From positions 10,608,501 through 10,672,500 of the forward strand of contig WPIO01000005.1 in the NCBI GenBank assembly GCA_009760855.2: DNA of 64,000 nucleotides. The letters are read 5' to 3'. Positions 23,381-34,050 of this stretch are shown one piece after another. The DNA comes from Cristatella mucedo. Taxonomy: Eukaryota > Bryozoa > Phylactolaemata > Cristatellidae. The translations under genes were made by a program, and so were the position numbers. The notes below the pieces were generated by a model. It worked only from the letters and a program-made list of their open reading frames with translations. It was not told the origin of the DNA and made no database searches. Numbering within the stretch: the first letter of the stretch is position 1; each line of letters starts with the position of its first letter.

Positions 23381-24318
23381 GATTCAATGGCTCAGAGCTT
23401 CACAAGCTGAAATACACATAAAGATACCCTTTGATGCACCCTAAATATGGTGAGGGTGCGGGCAGAGACTAGCACACTTACTAAAGCATAAGTTGTACCA
23501 CGTTTTCGGTAATCCAAGCTCAGCCAATTCAGTGCCCGACACGTGAAAGTTGATACTGCTACAACCATCCTAAGGACACGTTTAAAAGCGCTCTTCTTGG
23601 CTCGGCCGTTGCAGTCGATTGCAACGCATCACAAAAGAACGCGAAGCGAGCGAAATTGCGTCGCTAGATTGTGCGTAGATAGCGTAGTGTAATAACTCTA
23701 GGCCCGAGCCTCGTGCAGCCGATTTCTGGCGAATTCTAAGTAGATTGCAGCAATTCGTTGCACCCCTAATCGTTCTTCTTCGTCGCATTCCCCGCCTCCC
23801 CCCCCCCCCGCCGATCGCTCGAGCCACTACCAATAACACGCGAAGCACCAGCACGCGTACGTGTAACTATGAAGATGTGGCTGGCATGAAGGCATTGAAG
23901 AAGAATATAAGAACAAGAATAAGAATTGCATATAAGAATAAGAATATAAGGATAAGAATAAGAATATAAGGATAGCAATAAGAATATATGTATAAGAATA
24001 TATATATATATATATATATATATAAGAATATAATGTAAGAATAGCAGCACTATCTCAGCGATAATCCATTGGTAAAATGTGCACGTCTGCACCACAAATC
24101 TGCACCACAGAACCTCAACGTTATATGTTTTCGACCAGCAGCGCCAGCGCCTCGGCTTGCACAAGCGAGACCGCAGCGGCTAGCATCGTAGTCTGCGTGC
24201 AGGACTGCACTCTGGACCGCAGTGGGACCTTACTCTGCGTGGCAGCTTACCCCTCCTTCTTTAATTAAGCCTGCTACCTCGATCCTTAAATACTTTCGAG
24301 CGGTGACCATAAAGACTA
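23381..24318. other. Unassigned, with A/T-rich microsatellites
   Basis: No gene recognised. 23898-24035 is low complexity: AGAATAAGAATA-type repeats, a TA run at about 24000-24024, then more of the same. A C-run at 23801-23809 is also present. Confidence 0.5.
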
Positions 24319-24344
24319 TGCCCCTGGGTCGTAGCCCAGGGGCA
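24319..24344. other. Perfect 10-bp hairpin
   Basis: TGCCCCTGGG (24319-24328) and CCCAGGGGCA (24335-24344) are exact inverted repeats around a 6-nt loop (TCGTAG). It lies directly upstream of a SINE-A fragment. Confidence 0.8.
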
Positions 24345-24446
24345 GTGTGCTCGCTCTTCACGACCCGGGTCGTGAGTCCGAGTCCAGCAGTGAATCTAGA
24401 CGCTCTTCTGTTGCTATAAAATAAGGCTGCCAAATCAGCTAACCTT
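24345..24446 (+). repeat. SINE-A copy 6, internally deleted
   Basis: Has a collapsed palindrome CACGACCCGGGTCGTG (24359-24374, a perfect 16-bp palindrome), a diverged B box, a deleted middle, then GCTCTTCTGTTGCTATAAAA and AAATCAGCTAACC. The deletion removes the GGGCGATCC block. Confidence 0.65.
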
Positions 24447-25567
24447 GCTGTAACCTCATTGCTCATTTTAACCGGCTGGAAACGGGCCATATAAAGCTCA
24501 ATAAGACCATCAATGTCACTGGACCATACATCGGCACAATCATGATTAACAAGACCATGAATGTCCTTCGGCCGTAAACCGGCCTCACGAATACATGGAT
24601 TGACCCGGCTTTTTCCCACCCTACCATGGGTTGAACTGACTTCTTCCGCAAGCTAGGTTATCCCGGGCGACTGCAAATTGCATTGGAGCTAACGATAATA
24701 CAGTTTCCGAAGGCAATTCACTTCCTGCTGGCCCCACTCGTAGGGCACGTCTCACGATGGGTGTAAATATGCGTATGGCTGCAAATTTTGTAAAGCATGA
24801 ATAGCCTGGTATGGCCTTTTTCCCAAGCTGGGCTCATCCCTAGAGGGCGGGGGTAGGCTTAGCTGGTAAGGGTTTTCGCTTTTGGACTGATATAACTATC
24901 AATCTGATTTTGACCATAGCGGCGTGTCATAATGTAGAAAATTCTGCACACATTTTGAATTTTCAATTTATAGTCGGGAGTCCGCATAGAGCTAAGTACC
25001 ATTGATTTAAAAATTTAGCCAACAACGAGTGAGTTGCAAAAACTTATGTCTGAGAAATGTACATTCCTTTTTTTCACATCAACAATTCGCGATAGAAAAT
25101 GTATGCGAGGCAAGCTCTACGCGTGCCCATATTATTCGACCATCTCATTAATTCAAGTCATTAACGTTAATCAAATATTACCTTTGCCATTATGTTCCGT
25201 TTCTGTTCAAAGTTCATAAAATGCTGTTATTCTTTAGTTTTTGTAGCGTGAATTCATGCCCGCTATCCAGTAAATACATTACACTTACTCTGCCTACTTC
25301 AGCTCATAGATTGTCGGATTCCGTGAAGCATTGGGACAGAAAATTTGGTTACATAAAAGAAAGGTTAGCAAAAGAGTCACACAGAGTTACAGTAGGTGCC
25401 TGCCAAAGAATGTCAGACGTGCGACAATGCAGACAGCATCGCCGTAAGAAATTCACGGCACTTACTCCCTTGGTCATCTTACCAGAGGTTCGAGCGAGCG
25501 CGTAACGGAAACTCGCAAGCGGGGAAAATCTCAGATCGCTGAGAGTTTCATCTCGTGGGGGCTCTAC
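24447..25567. other. Unassigned spacer
   Basis: No coding region recognised. A weak direct repeat lies near 24500-24590: AATAAGACCATCAATGTCAC and AACAAGACCATGAATGTCCT. Confidence 0.4.
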
Positions 25568-25619
25568 GAACTCATATTACATGGGAATGCGAGCACGAAT
25601 TTCCATGTAATACGAGTTC
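25568..25619. other. Imperfect foldback
   Basis: GAACTCATATTACATGG (25568-25584) pairs with CCATGTAATACGAGTTC (25603-25619), with one mismatched pair, around an 18-nt centre. Of unknown origin; it may be the ends of a tiny foldback element. Confidence 0.7.
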
Positions 25620-25739
25620 TTCCGCACCTCCACAACTCTCGGTTAGGGGATCGTCGTGGCCTTCTGTCGATGCCGCATTGTCGAGGATTGTCAGTAATCT
25701 ATCGTTTGGGATGTGGATACTGAGTTACCGGGATTCTGC

Positions 25740-26125
25740 GCCGGATTCCCCTCCTGAACTCGTGCGTAGCTGCTTTCTCTCGGACCCAGCTCTAGGTGTT
25801 CATTCTTAGGCCTGTTCATTTCCGCCGGCGGCCTATTAGCCGGCTCCTGGGCCAGCTTACCAGCCTCGCGCTCTTTGTTACGGCATATTAATCGATTCAC
25901 ATCCTGACCGCTTCATTTGTCTGCCCAAAGCTCCATTCAAATCTGAGCGGATCTCGCTGTCAGATTACCTTCGTCGCTCCGCTCCCGGTTAACTTATGGA
26001 TCCGCCTTCCCGGGTTCTGCTTGGCTAGATCCGCCGTTGCGGGCTGCTTTAGGTGCTCTAATTGAACCCACTATGGCAAGGACTCGTGTCGCTGCTAGCC
26101 TGAGAGCTGCCCCTGTGCATTATCA
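25740..26125 (+). repeat. Dispersed repeat R1, copy without satellite
   Basis: Two blocks match the sequences that flank the 11-bp satellite elsewhere. TCGGACCCAGCTCTAGGTGT (25779 onward) parallels TCGGACCCTAGCTCTTGGTG at 36858. AACCCACTATGGCAAGGACT with GCTAGCCTGAGAGCTGC (26065-26113) parallels ACCCACTAAGGCAAAGGCTA at 38429. Here the space between holds no satellite. This shows the satellite grew inside one lineage of an existing dispersed repeat. The class of R1 is unknown. Confidence 0.6.
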
Positions 26126-26389
26126 CGACGCTCCTCGCAGACTTTTACCAAGACAAGCACTCTTAAAAGAGCGTTAGTAAATACCGTGTCGCTTCACCTG
26201 CGCCTATTCAGGAGCGCGACCCGCACAGACAGAGAGCTCGAACGACAAAGCCCGTGACTAGCGACGCCGGTTCGGGCATGCGGCGGCCTTTGTAGAAAGC
26301 CCCGATGTACCCGAACGTCCATCCGCCGGACTACTTCTCTCGGAAGCAGGTGACCCTAAATTATAGTGCATAGCTTCAAACCCCTAACC

Positions 26390-27200
26390 GTTACCGTGCG
26401 CGGGCACACAAACACAAAATACGAGCCGCGGGCGCTATACCCAGAATATGTTCATATTCTGTGGCGTCCTCCGCCGAAATCTCGTCCCGACGCTGCCTCT
26501 TGCTGTTCCACGGACGTCGATCGCTGGCGGGAGTGTCTAACCCCTCTCCGTGTAAGCAGAAAATGAGTCCGGCGACTGCCGGGGCAGGTGGCGGCTGCGG
26601 CGACGACTTACTCGAGCAATCGTCGCCATGTTCCTAGATTGGATAGGTAAATATAAATATATATACATAGTACAATATATAAGTATGAATATATTAAAGT
26701 GTAAAATATTCCTAATAGGCATACGTAATAAATAGGTAGCGAGACGAAAGGTAAAAGCTTAATGATTTTGGGCCTGACGCCACGGGCCACGACGGCTAAG
26801 ACTAACTCCCGCCACTCGACAACCGACGATCAACCGCTTTCAGCTCGAGCTCCGAAAAGAGGGTTTAAGACAATCCTTCCGGACAAAGGTCGACAGGCCA
26901 GCCGGCATCGATCAGCCGCTCCTTCGGAGCGCAGGCCGAACCGACAGGCAGCAATGCCACGCTTGGCTCTTGAGCCTCCCCCCCCCCAGCCCCGCCCCCC
27001 TCATATCCCCGCTCACCCCTCCTTCTCGCGATGCCACCACAGCCGCTGTGCTCTCTGGCTCAGTGCTCAAACACAGCGGTATTTTTCAGCCAAGCCAATT
27101 CCTTTGTGCCCTAAAATTAAGCCAGACCGCGCTATACGGTACAGTCTTAACCTCCTCGGGGCCCACAAGTGGTGCGTCTTGTTACACCACGCAGGCGCTT
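26390..27200 (+). repeat. Dispersed repeat R2x copy 2
   Basis: Colinear with 8650-9330 in several blocks: ACACAAACACAAAATACGAG, a TGGCGTCCTCCGCCGA block, GACAGGCCAGCC..ATCGATCA, and CAATTCCTTTGTGCCCTAAA. Divergence is high and the ends are not defined. A TATA-rich patch is at 26640-26720. Confidence 0.4.
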
Positions 27201-27514
27201 CGAAGCCTCTACCATTCCACTTTTGCTCGCGACATTAATAATAAGAAACGGCGACTCTGAAGACAGTGTCTGCCGCGATTCGGCTCTCTTTCTTCGCTTA
27301 TTTAACTTTTGCAAGAACCAGAGTCGTAGATCCGGCGCGTGCGATTGCTAATCATAGTGTGATTAAAATACCTTCGGCTGTGTTTGTCGAGATAAATTCT
27401 ATTCTGGTCTTTTTATGTTACATATTATCAGTTTCGCATCAATATTAAGACTGAAAGTCCCAAGCAAAATTATGTGATTCGGCATATTCCAAGCAGAAAT
27501 TCAATAAATCTCTA

Positions 27515-27660
27515 TCTGTAACTTCACAAAGCCACAAATACCAAGTGAGTGTTGCGAGGAAACTTTTTTCATGTACGCTCACAGCTTAGGTTGCTTTCGG
27601 TACACATTTGGTATCCAACAGACTTCATCCTACGCAAACAAGAGAAAATCAGACGCTCAG
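27515..27660 (+). repeat. R1-left block
   Basis: CTGTAACTTCACAAAGCCAC to CATCCTACGCAAACAAGAGA matches 35893-36030 and 40818-40955 (CTGTAACTCCACAAAGTTAT, TCTCACGCAACAAAGAGAAA). Here it lies after, not before, the other R1 blocks, so the copies are not colinear across the window. Confidence 0.6.
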
Positions 27661-27689
27661 AGCTCTAGCTCTTTGTGACTCATTCTTCG

Positions 27690-27835
27690 TGTGCACGTAC
27701 CTGCTTGCAATATAACTGCTGCTTGCGGATGTTACCACAAATCATTTGGTAATGTTTTCTATATAGCGCCTGCCTAAAAAGACGTTTAGTTCTCTGAGGG
27801 CGCTATCAAATGTATTATTGATATTAATATTACTC
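27690..27835 (+). mobile_element. LINE 3' UTR and tail, plus strand
   Basis: GGATGTTACCACAAATCATT with TATATAGCGCCTGCCTAAAA and GTTCTCTGAGGGCGCTATCA matches the 3' end seen at 30215-30340. No coding part. Confidence 0.65.
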
Positions 27836-27854
27836 TAGCTAAGTCTGGAGGGTA

Positions 27855-28945
27855 GCTGAGCTAGCAAGTAGCACGGAAGTGAATGCGTAATAGTTGGAAG
27901 CAGGAGATTATATGTCGTGACATAAGAATTGTGGAAGCCAATTCCACAGTCAACTGCCTACGAATAAAAAGCCTATTCCGCCAAAGGTCTTTAAGCTGGG
28001 AAATGAAATAACTAATGTCTTGTCAATGAAGAACCAGGTGGCGCGAGGAGGCTGAAAGTGGTGCAGTAATTCATTTAGGCGTGAGTGAGTCAAGCCACGG
28101 GTAGGCTTATTGGTAAGTGTAAGAACTTTACTTTGTATCCGTTGATACACCGGAAGCAATTGAAGTATCTTAGTTGAAGAAGACACGCGGTCAAGCCTCT
28201 TGGATTATTTAAGTAGCCTTGCGGCCATATTCACCAATAGTAGCAGCGGCCGAGCGGCTCTTTTGGTAGCCCAGCCAAAATAGAATTGCAATAATCTATC
28301 CGAAACAGAACGAGGGAGCTGCTTAAATTTTTTGCGAGCTGCCATGGTAGACAGTCCCTAATGTTGGAGAGTGATCTGATGTGATGGCAAGCTGTGGAAG
28401 CGGTCGTCTTAAGAAGATTTTCAAAATTTAGGCAGTGGTAAAAGACGACGCCTAAATTTTGAGCACACTGTGACTGCAGCACAACAGCACCATCTATATG
28501 AAGAGCACAGTCTTCAAGCCTGGCCACAAAGTTGATGTGAATATGAGTAGCAGTTCCGTTAAAATCGTCTTTGAGTTTAAGAAAAACTGCTGATATCCAG
28601 GATCTCATTTCTGCAAGGCAATTGTTAAGTTTATCAGTCGTTGCTGCAGACTCCGACGGTTTGAACGACAAATACAAATGGGCATCGTCAGTATGGAAAT
28701 GATCGGCAATTCCATGGCCACGAATCACTTTTCAAGAGGTTCAGTATAACTAAAGAACAGCAAAAAACCGAGGATCAACCCTTGTGAGACTCCACAGATG
28801 ACTGATCTGGTGGATGAGACCTGACCCCTACACGACATGGATTGAACACGACCAGGCAAGTATTGTTTGAACCACGATAGTGCCCCGTCTACCAGACCAA
28901 TCTCTGTTCTAAATTGTTCAAGTTTGATAGCATGATCTATAATTT
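27855..28945 (-). mobile_element. L2-like LINE fragment, minus strand
   Basis: Coding remnants on the minus strand: IADHFHTDDAHLYLSFKPSE (28600-28728; the HTDD is a degenerate RT YADD motif), SSLVLFRIDYCNSILAGLPK near 28270, and KVLTLTNKPTRGLTHSRLNE at 27950-28186. The order and motifs match the copies at 38480 and 42195. Several frameshifts. It abuts an opposed LINE at 28945, possibly because one inserted into the other. Confidence 0.8.
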
Positions 28946-30350
28946 CAAATGCAATGGTTCAGGTCATATTTCAGTGGGGGACCCCAGCATATTAATGTGA
29001 ATAGACAAAGATCATCAAAGAAACCACTTAAGTACGGGGTGCCTCAGGGCTTTGTACTCGGTCCGCTTCTCTTCAAAGTGTCGCCGAGCTGGTTCGGTCT
29101 AGCGGTTAAGGTGCTCGCCCTGACCAAGGTCTGACTGAGGTTGTGGGCTCGAGCCCCTGAGGCATATGTGAAGCGCCTGAATAGAGATTAAGTTCTCTTG
29201 GGGCGCTATATAAATGAATTATATATATTACACCCACCCTCTATCTATGTAATCGCAGAGCACAATCTAAGCTTTCGTTTCTATGCAGATGAAACCCATT
29301 TGCACATTTTCTTAGATCCCTCATAGCCTTCCTGAACGTCGAAATCTCTACACACCATCTTGCCGCTTGAATTGATGACATCCGCACATGAATGGCAGCA
29401 AATTTTCGTAAATTGAATGACGATAAAACTAACTTATTATTTAAGGGCAAACCAAGTGTGATATAGAAATTGGAAAGGCGAATTCTCAAAATCGGCTCCA
29501 CCAGCATATCTCCTGTTTAATCTGCATGTAATATAAGTGTCCTGTCCCAAAGTGACATTTTCTTAGACGACCACATCAGCTTCACAGTTCAGTTTGCCTT
29601 CTTTAAGCTGCATAACATTGCTACAATTCGTGCTTGCTTAGAAAAGAATACCACATCGAAACTGTTCCATGCATTTTTTACATCCCGCCTCGACTTCTGT
29701 CTCTTAGAGCTTGCTGGTCTACCGGCGTATGCAATCAGGCACAGCTCGAGTAAAACTCTGCAGCTAGGCTCGGCTGTTGTTAGCGTCTCAGTTGCCACGT
29801 TACACCACCTCTCGCCGACCTGCACTGGTGAAGCCGTCAAGCAGCGAATCAACTTCAAGGTTCTGCCACTTATGTTTAGGTCTCTTTATTCTTTGGCTTC
29901 GGTCTCCCTATCAGAACTGCTCCCCCGCCAGGCTAAGCATAGTACAACCCGCTGTTCTGACTCGAGTCGTTAGTTGGAAGACCGCCAGGGAGACTGTGAG
30001 TCGTCCGTTTGAGTGAGATCGTATAGTCGTCAGTTGGAGACCGTGCTGTTAGTTCGTATGCTCCCAGAGCCAGGAACTCACTACCAGCGCACGTAACAAC
30101 GTCCCTTGTCCTGACGCCATTTAAAAGGGCGCTGACAAAATATCTGTTTATAGCCGCATCTAGTGGGTCTTTTTTATTCCTCCTTCTTATGCGTATGCCT
30201 ACTTACAATGTACCTGAAGCTTACGGATGTTACCACCAATAATTTGGTAATGCTTTCTAAGCAGTGTGTGAAAAATGTGCCGAAAAAGAGTTTCAGTTCT
30301 CTGAGAGCCCTAAACAGTTTACTATTATCGTTACTCCATCCGATAGAGCC
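28946..30350 (+). mobile_element. L2-like LINE fragment, plus strand
   Basis: Starts in the RT core: WFRSYFSGGPQHINVN, then KYGVPQGFVLGPLLFKV, where GVPQGSVLGPLLF is the family motif. It is cut at about 29080 by a SINE-B and resumes at 29231 (TACACCCACC) with a Y-A-D-E degenerate catalytic region, then KLNDDKTNLL-like and C-terminal blocks, and a 3' tail near 30215-30345. All frames are broken. It lies between a minus-strand LINE and the SINE-B foldback. Confidence 0.82.
29081..29230 (+). repeat. SINE-B copy 1 (tRNA head plus LINE tail)
   Basis: A tRNA-like head, GGTTCGGTCTAGCGGTTAAG (A-box region) and GTGGGCTCGAGCCCC (B-box region), is joined to GAAGCGCCTGAATAGAGATT and AGTTCTCTTGGGGCGCTATA, which is the 3' tail of the local L2-like LINE. 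It is inserted in the RT region of a LINE. The head looks closest to tRNA-Glu or a relative, but this is tentative. Confidence 0.82.
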
Positions 30351-30821
30351 AGCAGGGCTTAAGCTATAAAACTCCTTTCGCCGTTGCTGCGCATGATGTC
30401 ATTGATTCCTCGGAAGAGAGAAGTTCGAGTGGAGTGGTGTCACTGGCATCCAGACAGACATTGTTATGGCAATTCTATCTTTCTTTATGTAGGCTACAAG
30501 CTGCTTGATGGCAATCTTTTCAAGAATTTAAAACAGAAGAAAAAACCGACGATAGTTAACCAGGATCCAGGATCTAATCCGGGCTTTTTAAGTAGTTATG
30601 TAAGGATGGCAGATTTACAGGACTTGGATACAATGCGGATTTCCAGAGAAACAATAAAAAGATCTTATTTATGGCTGAGCTATATTAGTCGGCCACTGAA
30701 GACCTCTGCGGGAGTGGTACAGGGTATTTTGGAGTCAAGATCTTTTTACCCGATTTGATAAAGGTAGCCACAATTCATGCAGAAACCTCCAGGAACATCT
30801 TAAGGAATGTCACTCGTTATA
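30351..30821. other. Unassigned spacer
   Basis: Contains a 124-codon open frame (30384-30758) with no recognised domain. Nothing supports a gene. Confidence 0.35.
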
Positions 30822-30943
30822 CATAGTTCATTTGTATAGCACCCTATGAGAATCTCTGTCAGGCGCTTCATGTATGCCGCGGGGCTCGAGCCCACGACCT
30901 TGGCCAGACCTTTGTTGGGATGAGCACCTTAACCTCCGACCCA
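30822..30943 (-). repeat. SINE-B copy 2, minus strand
   Basis: LINE-type tail (ATTTGTATAGCACCCTATGA) and head (CGCGGGGCTCGAGCCCACGA, ACCTTAACCTCCGACC) on the minus strand. It is the left arm of a complex foldback with 31031-31120. Confidence 0.8.
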
Positions 30944-30974
30944 GGCGCTTCATAAAAAGTATGCCGCGGCCGGC

Positions 30975-31160
30975 TAAAGCCCCACTCCGAATAATGCCAT
31001 TGTTGAGTCGCAACCTCTGTAGGGCAGGTTTGGGTCGGAGGTTAAGGTGCTCACCCCAACAAAGGTCTGGCCAAGGTCGTGGGCTCGAGCCCCGCGGCAT
31101 ACATGAAGCGCCTGACAGAGGTTGCGACTCAACAATGGCATTATTCGGAGTGGGGCTTTA
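30975..31160. other. Interleaved inverted repeats (X-B-X'-B')
   Basis: Segment B (30975-31020) is an exact inverted repeat of B' (31115-31160), 46 bp. The SINE segment X (30854-30943) is a near-exact inverted repeat of X' (31031-31120). The order X, B, X', B' is interleaved rather than nested. A short third SINE piece, CAGGCGCTTCAT...TATGCCGCGG, sits at 30942-30969. Confidence 0.9.
31024..31120 (+). repeat. SINE-B copy 3, plus strand, tail cut off
   Basis: Head and B-box region (GGAGGTTAAGGTGCTC, GTGGGCTCGAGCCCCGCGGC) followed by GAAGCGCCTGACAGAG, then abruptly the inverted segment B' instead of the remaining LINE-like tail. Confidence 0.8.
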
Positions 31161-33132
31161 TGACGGCACACTTTGTGCAATCTTTTTAGTGAAGAAGGCT
31201 GAAAACTTGTCGGCCGAGCCATTTCATAAGTGGAGTGAGACCGCTCAGAATCTGCAAGAAAATAGTTCGCCGTCCTATAAATGATTCTGCTTTGGGTCTG
31301 ACTACCAGGACTTCAGATTTCGAGTGAAAAAAAGAAGCCCTAGATTTTCTAAGCTTCCAGGTTTAGGCTCGAAAGAAGTCTTTGAAATTGGCTAAATCCT
31401 CATTTGACCCAGACTTTGTAAAGCCTACGCTCAGCTTGGCAAATCTTTGGACGTTTTTGGGTAAATTTAACGGAATCTCGCCAGTCTGTACGTGGACAGA
31501 ATGTACGGGAGATTGCACGTCAAGGGCGCTAAGTTACGCGTTCTTTGAACCGGTTAAGGTAACGAGACTGACGGTTGAGTCTGGATGGAGGTCAAAAAGA
31601 CCTTCCTCAAAAGACCAACTTCACAAACTTCGTTAGGAATACTTTTTATACGTTTGCCTTCGACTAACTCGAGGAGTCATCTTGTGATCGGCTCCTCACT
31701 TTTGAGGACGCATGAGTTCCATGGATCTCCTTCGTTGCGTCTGGATACTCTACCGTCAAAATGCACGTTCTTTTTTCTGTGACGGTCCGAATACCAACAT
31801 TCAGGACTTATTTGATACTGTTCTACGAGAAATATGACTCTTCTGGGTATTTGGTCGTCCATTGGGTTTCTATCCGTTAAGAAACTATCAACTTTTAGAA
31901 CTCTCCTCCAATTCCACTTCCCTCGTCGGAGCCTTTCAAAGGGTATTTTACCTGTCTATTGGACCCGAGCTTGGTCTTGCAGGGCTCTACAGATCAATGG
32001 AAGAATAAATGTGAATAAATCACGAAAATTAAAACTCAGTCGCAAGTACCACCCGAATATAGTTCCTCACTCTGCCAAAAGGACCACGCTCGGTGGCTCT
32101 CGCCACAAAATGGAGACCCGATCGTCTGAGATCCAGTTATTGTCCCCAGGCTGTGACTCATGGCTACAAAGTTGGCGTGCGGCTTGCATGTCCTGACAGA
32201 GCTAGGCAGCAAACACAGAGCTTAACAGTGCTAGTCTCAGCCAATGGATGACGAATACTGGTGACGCCTGAACCTTAAAGCCAGGCTAGCTACTTGTGGG
32301 TGCTGCATCAATGCACGCAGGTACGCCGACGAAACATGGCAGCGACGAAGCTCGCTCATACCTTATTTATAATCTATAAATCCGTGTCTATAAAGCAGCC
32401 AAGTATATTTGACAGCAGCGGAGGGTAACGGGCATTTAAAAGCGGTCGTGACATACCTCAACAGACCTGTTGCATAGAGCTCAAATCAGCTCACCTGCCA
32501 AAGCCGAGTTCGGATTTGATTTATTAAAGAATAGATAATATGCATGCATATTAGCCGGCAGTGCCCTGTCCTTCTGGGGTTACGGGTGCTACCCGCGACT
32601 CCAGATTCAGAAAAAATAGAAGCTAATAGGCTTCCGAGCCTGGAATGGCGTCGGAGGCACGAAGCCGTCGAAATGCCGTTCTCTATATGCGGAATGCCGA
32701 GGTCTGCCAGGCATGCTTCATTGTCTGGCCACCTACTGCAGAGAGCTCAAACCCCAAAGGGGCTCACCACTGCCCACCGGTAGCCAGAGATTAAGCGTTT
32801 TTGTTTGTGCCTGCTGCTGTTGTAGCCCGAACACCTCAGCTAGGATCGCTGTTTAGGCTATCGGCACAGCGAAGCATTCTGCCACAAATGTATGAAATAT
32901 TACTCGATGCGACTATGTTTCGCGACTTAGGGGCCTTTGTCCAAAGCCTGTTGTGTGACGTGCTCTCATAAATATTCACTTAAAAGGTACAAACATTGAG
33001 TCTCTTGAGCCGCTTGCGATTACGCATGTGCCTTCGTGAGACCCCCTAGATCTGCCGCCACTAGAGCCACAGTAAGATTGTACCCGGCGAGGTACTGCAG
33101 CCTGAGACGACTGTACTTTGATAGGGGTCATC
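31161..33132. other. Gene-free stretch, nothing firmly recognised
   Basis: Open frames at 31382-31636, 31834-32196 (plus) and 31677-31862 (minus) are of modest length and have no motif I recognise. A decayed retroelement polyprotein is possible but unsupported. Confidence 0.35.
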
Positions 33133-33140
33133 GAATGGGC

Positions 33141-33293
33141 CAGCGGTTCTCAACCATCCTAATGCCGCGACCCTTTAATACAGTTCCTCGTGCTGTGGTG
33201 ACCCCCTGGAAATGCATGTTTTCCGATGGTCTTAAGCAACCCCTGTGTTAGACCCCCAAAAAGGGGTCACGACCCGAAGGTCGAGAACCACAG
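33141..33293. mobile_element. SPIN-like hAT miniature element 2
   Basis: Starts CAGCGGTTCTCAACC and ends CGAGAACCACAG. It carries TAATGCCGCGACCCTTTAAT, ACAGTTCCTCGTGCTGTGGT and GTTTTCCGATGGTCTTAAGC, all recognisable as SPIN family sequence. Flanked by GAATGGGC (33133-33140) and GAATAGGC (33294-33301), an 8-bp duplication with one change, the length expected for hAT. It is shorter than the other two copies (153 bp) through internal deletion. Confidence 0.85.
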
Positions 33294-34050
33294 GAATAGG
33301 CCAAAACTTGACCTTGGAGCTTGAGTCCGGATGTGCGATGCATCTCTTCGGCCCTGCAGATCCCTGGCCTCATCGAAGGCACTCTCCACGAGGAATGAAT
33401 TCTCGAGGCAGCCATCCGCACATGGAACAAGGGCCTTCTGCCTCGGTGGCAGCAGCTCACAGTTGCCCGCGAGCTTCCACAACCTCACGGCTAGGTAATC
33501 GGAGAGCATCTTGTTTATCGTGGCCAAGAGAAAGGACAGAAGTTTCGGGTCGTACCGGGTCGGCTTTTATGGATAAGGATCGCAAGACCGATTTTCCACA
33601 CATAATTAGCGTCCCGAAGTGGATGCAGCCGTTCAGGATGCCGGCGATGTGACTGAACTCCGTGTCAACGAGGGGCCGGTGGCAGTACTCCGGGTGATCG
33701 GCTCCTGGTGACGGCACTGCGGAAGGCAACGTCCTCCGATAGCATTGACGTCTGGCTGGACTGCTGATCCGGGCAATACGAGATGGTCCAGGCAAGCAAA
33801 GCGTGAAGGCGGTCCCTGTCGACTGGTCGTGATTGCGACTCAGCCTCCCAGTGGAAACGGCGGACGGCCAGGTCGCCAGCGATGTGCGTTGGCTCTGGCA
33901 TCCGGATGTCTCGGGTGGCCATGGTAGAGCTGGACAACAGCGGCCCTGAAGGTGTGAGGCGAACCTTGCGTTCCACGGCTGCGGGTCACCAGAAACGGAC
34001 CCTTTTAGTTGAGATGGAGGAGGCTCGGGAAGAGCACAGGGTGCCACCAC
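33267..34050 (-). mobile_element. R2-like LINE reverse-transcriptase fragment
   Basis: Across two minus-strand frames I read a pattern like the fingers region of R2/NeSL-type (restriction-like endonuclease) LINEs. One stretch near 33600 has EFSHIAGILNGCIHFGT and MCGKSVL, close to a C-x-T-V-L-I-P-K motif. Another (33267-33527) has LPPRQKALVPCADGCLENSF and FDEARDLQGR, like the R-Q-K-G-F-x-x-x-D-G-x-x-E-N block that follows. No catalytic DD box is present here; the fragment ends at the SPIN-like element. At least two frameshifts. The family call is by memory of motif order. Confidence 0.5.
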
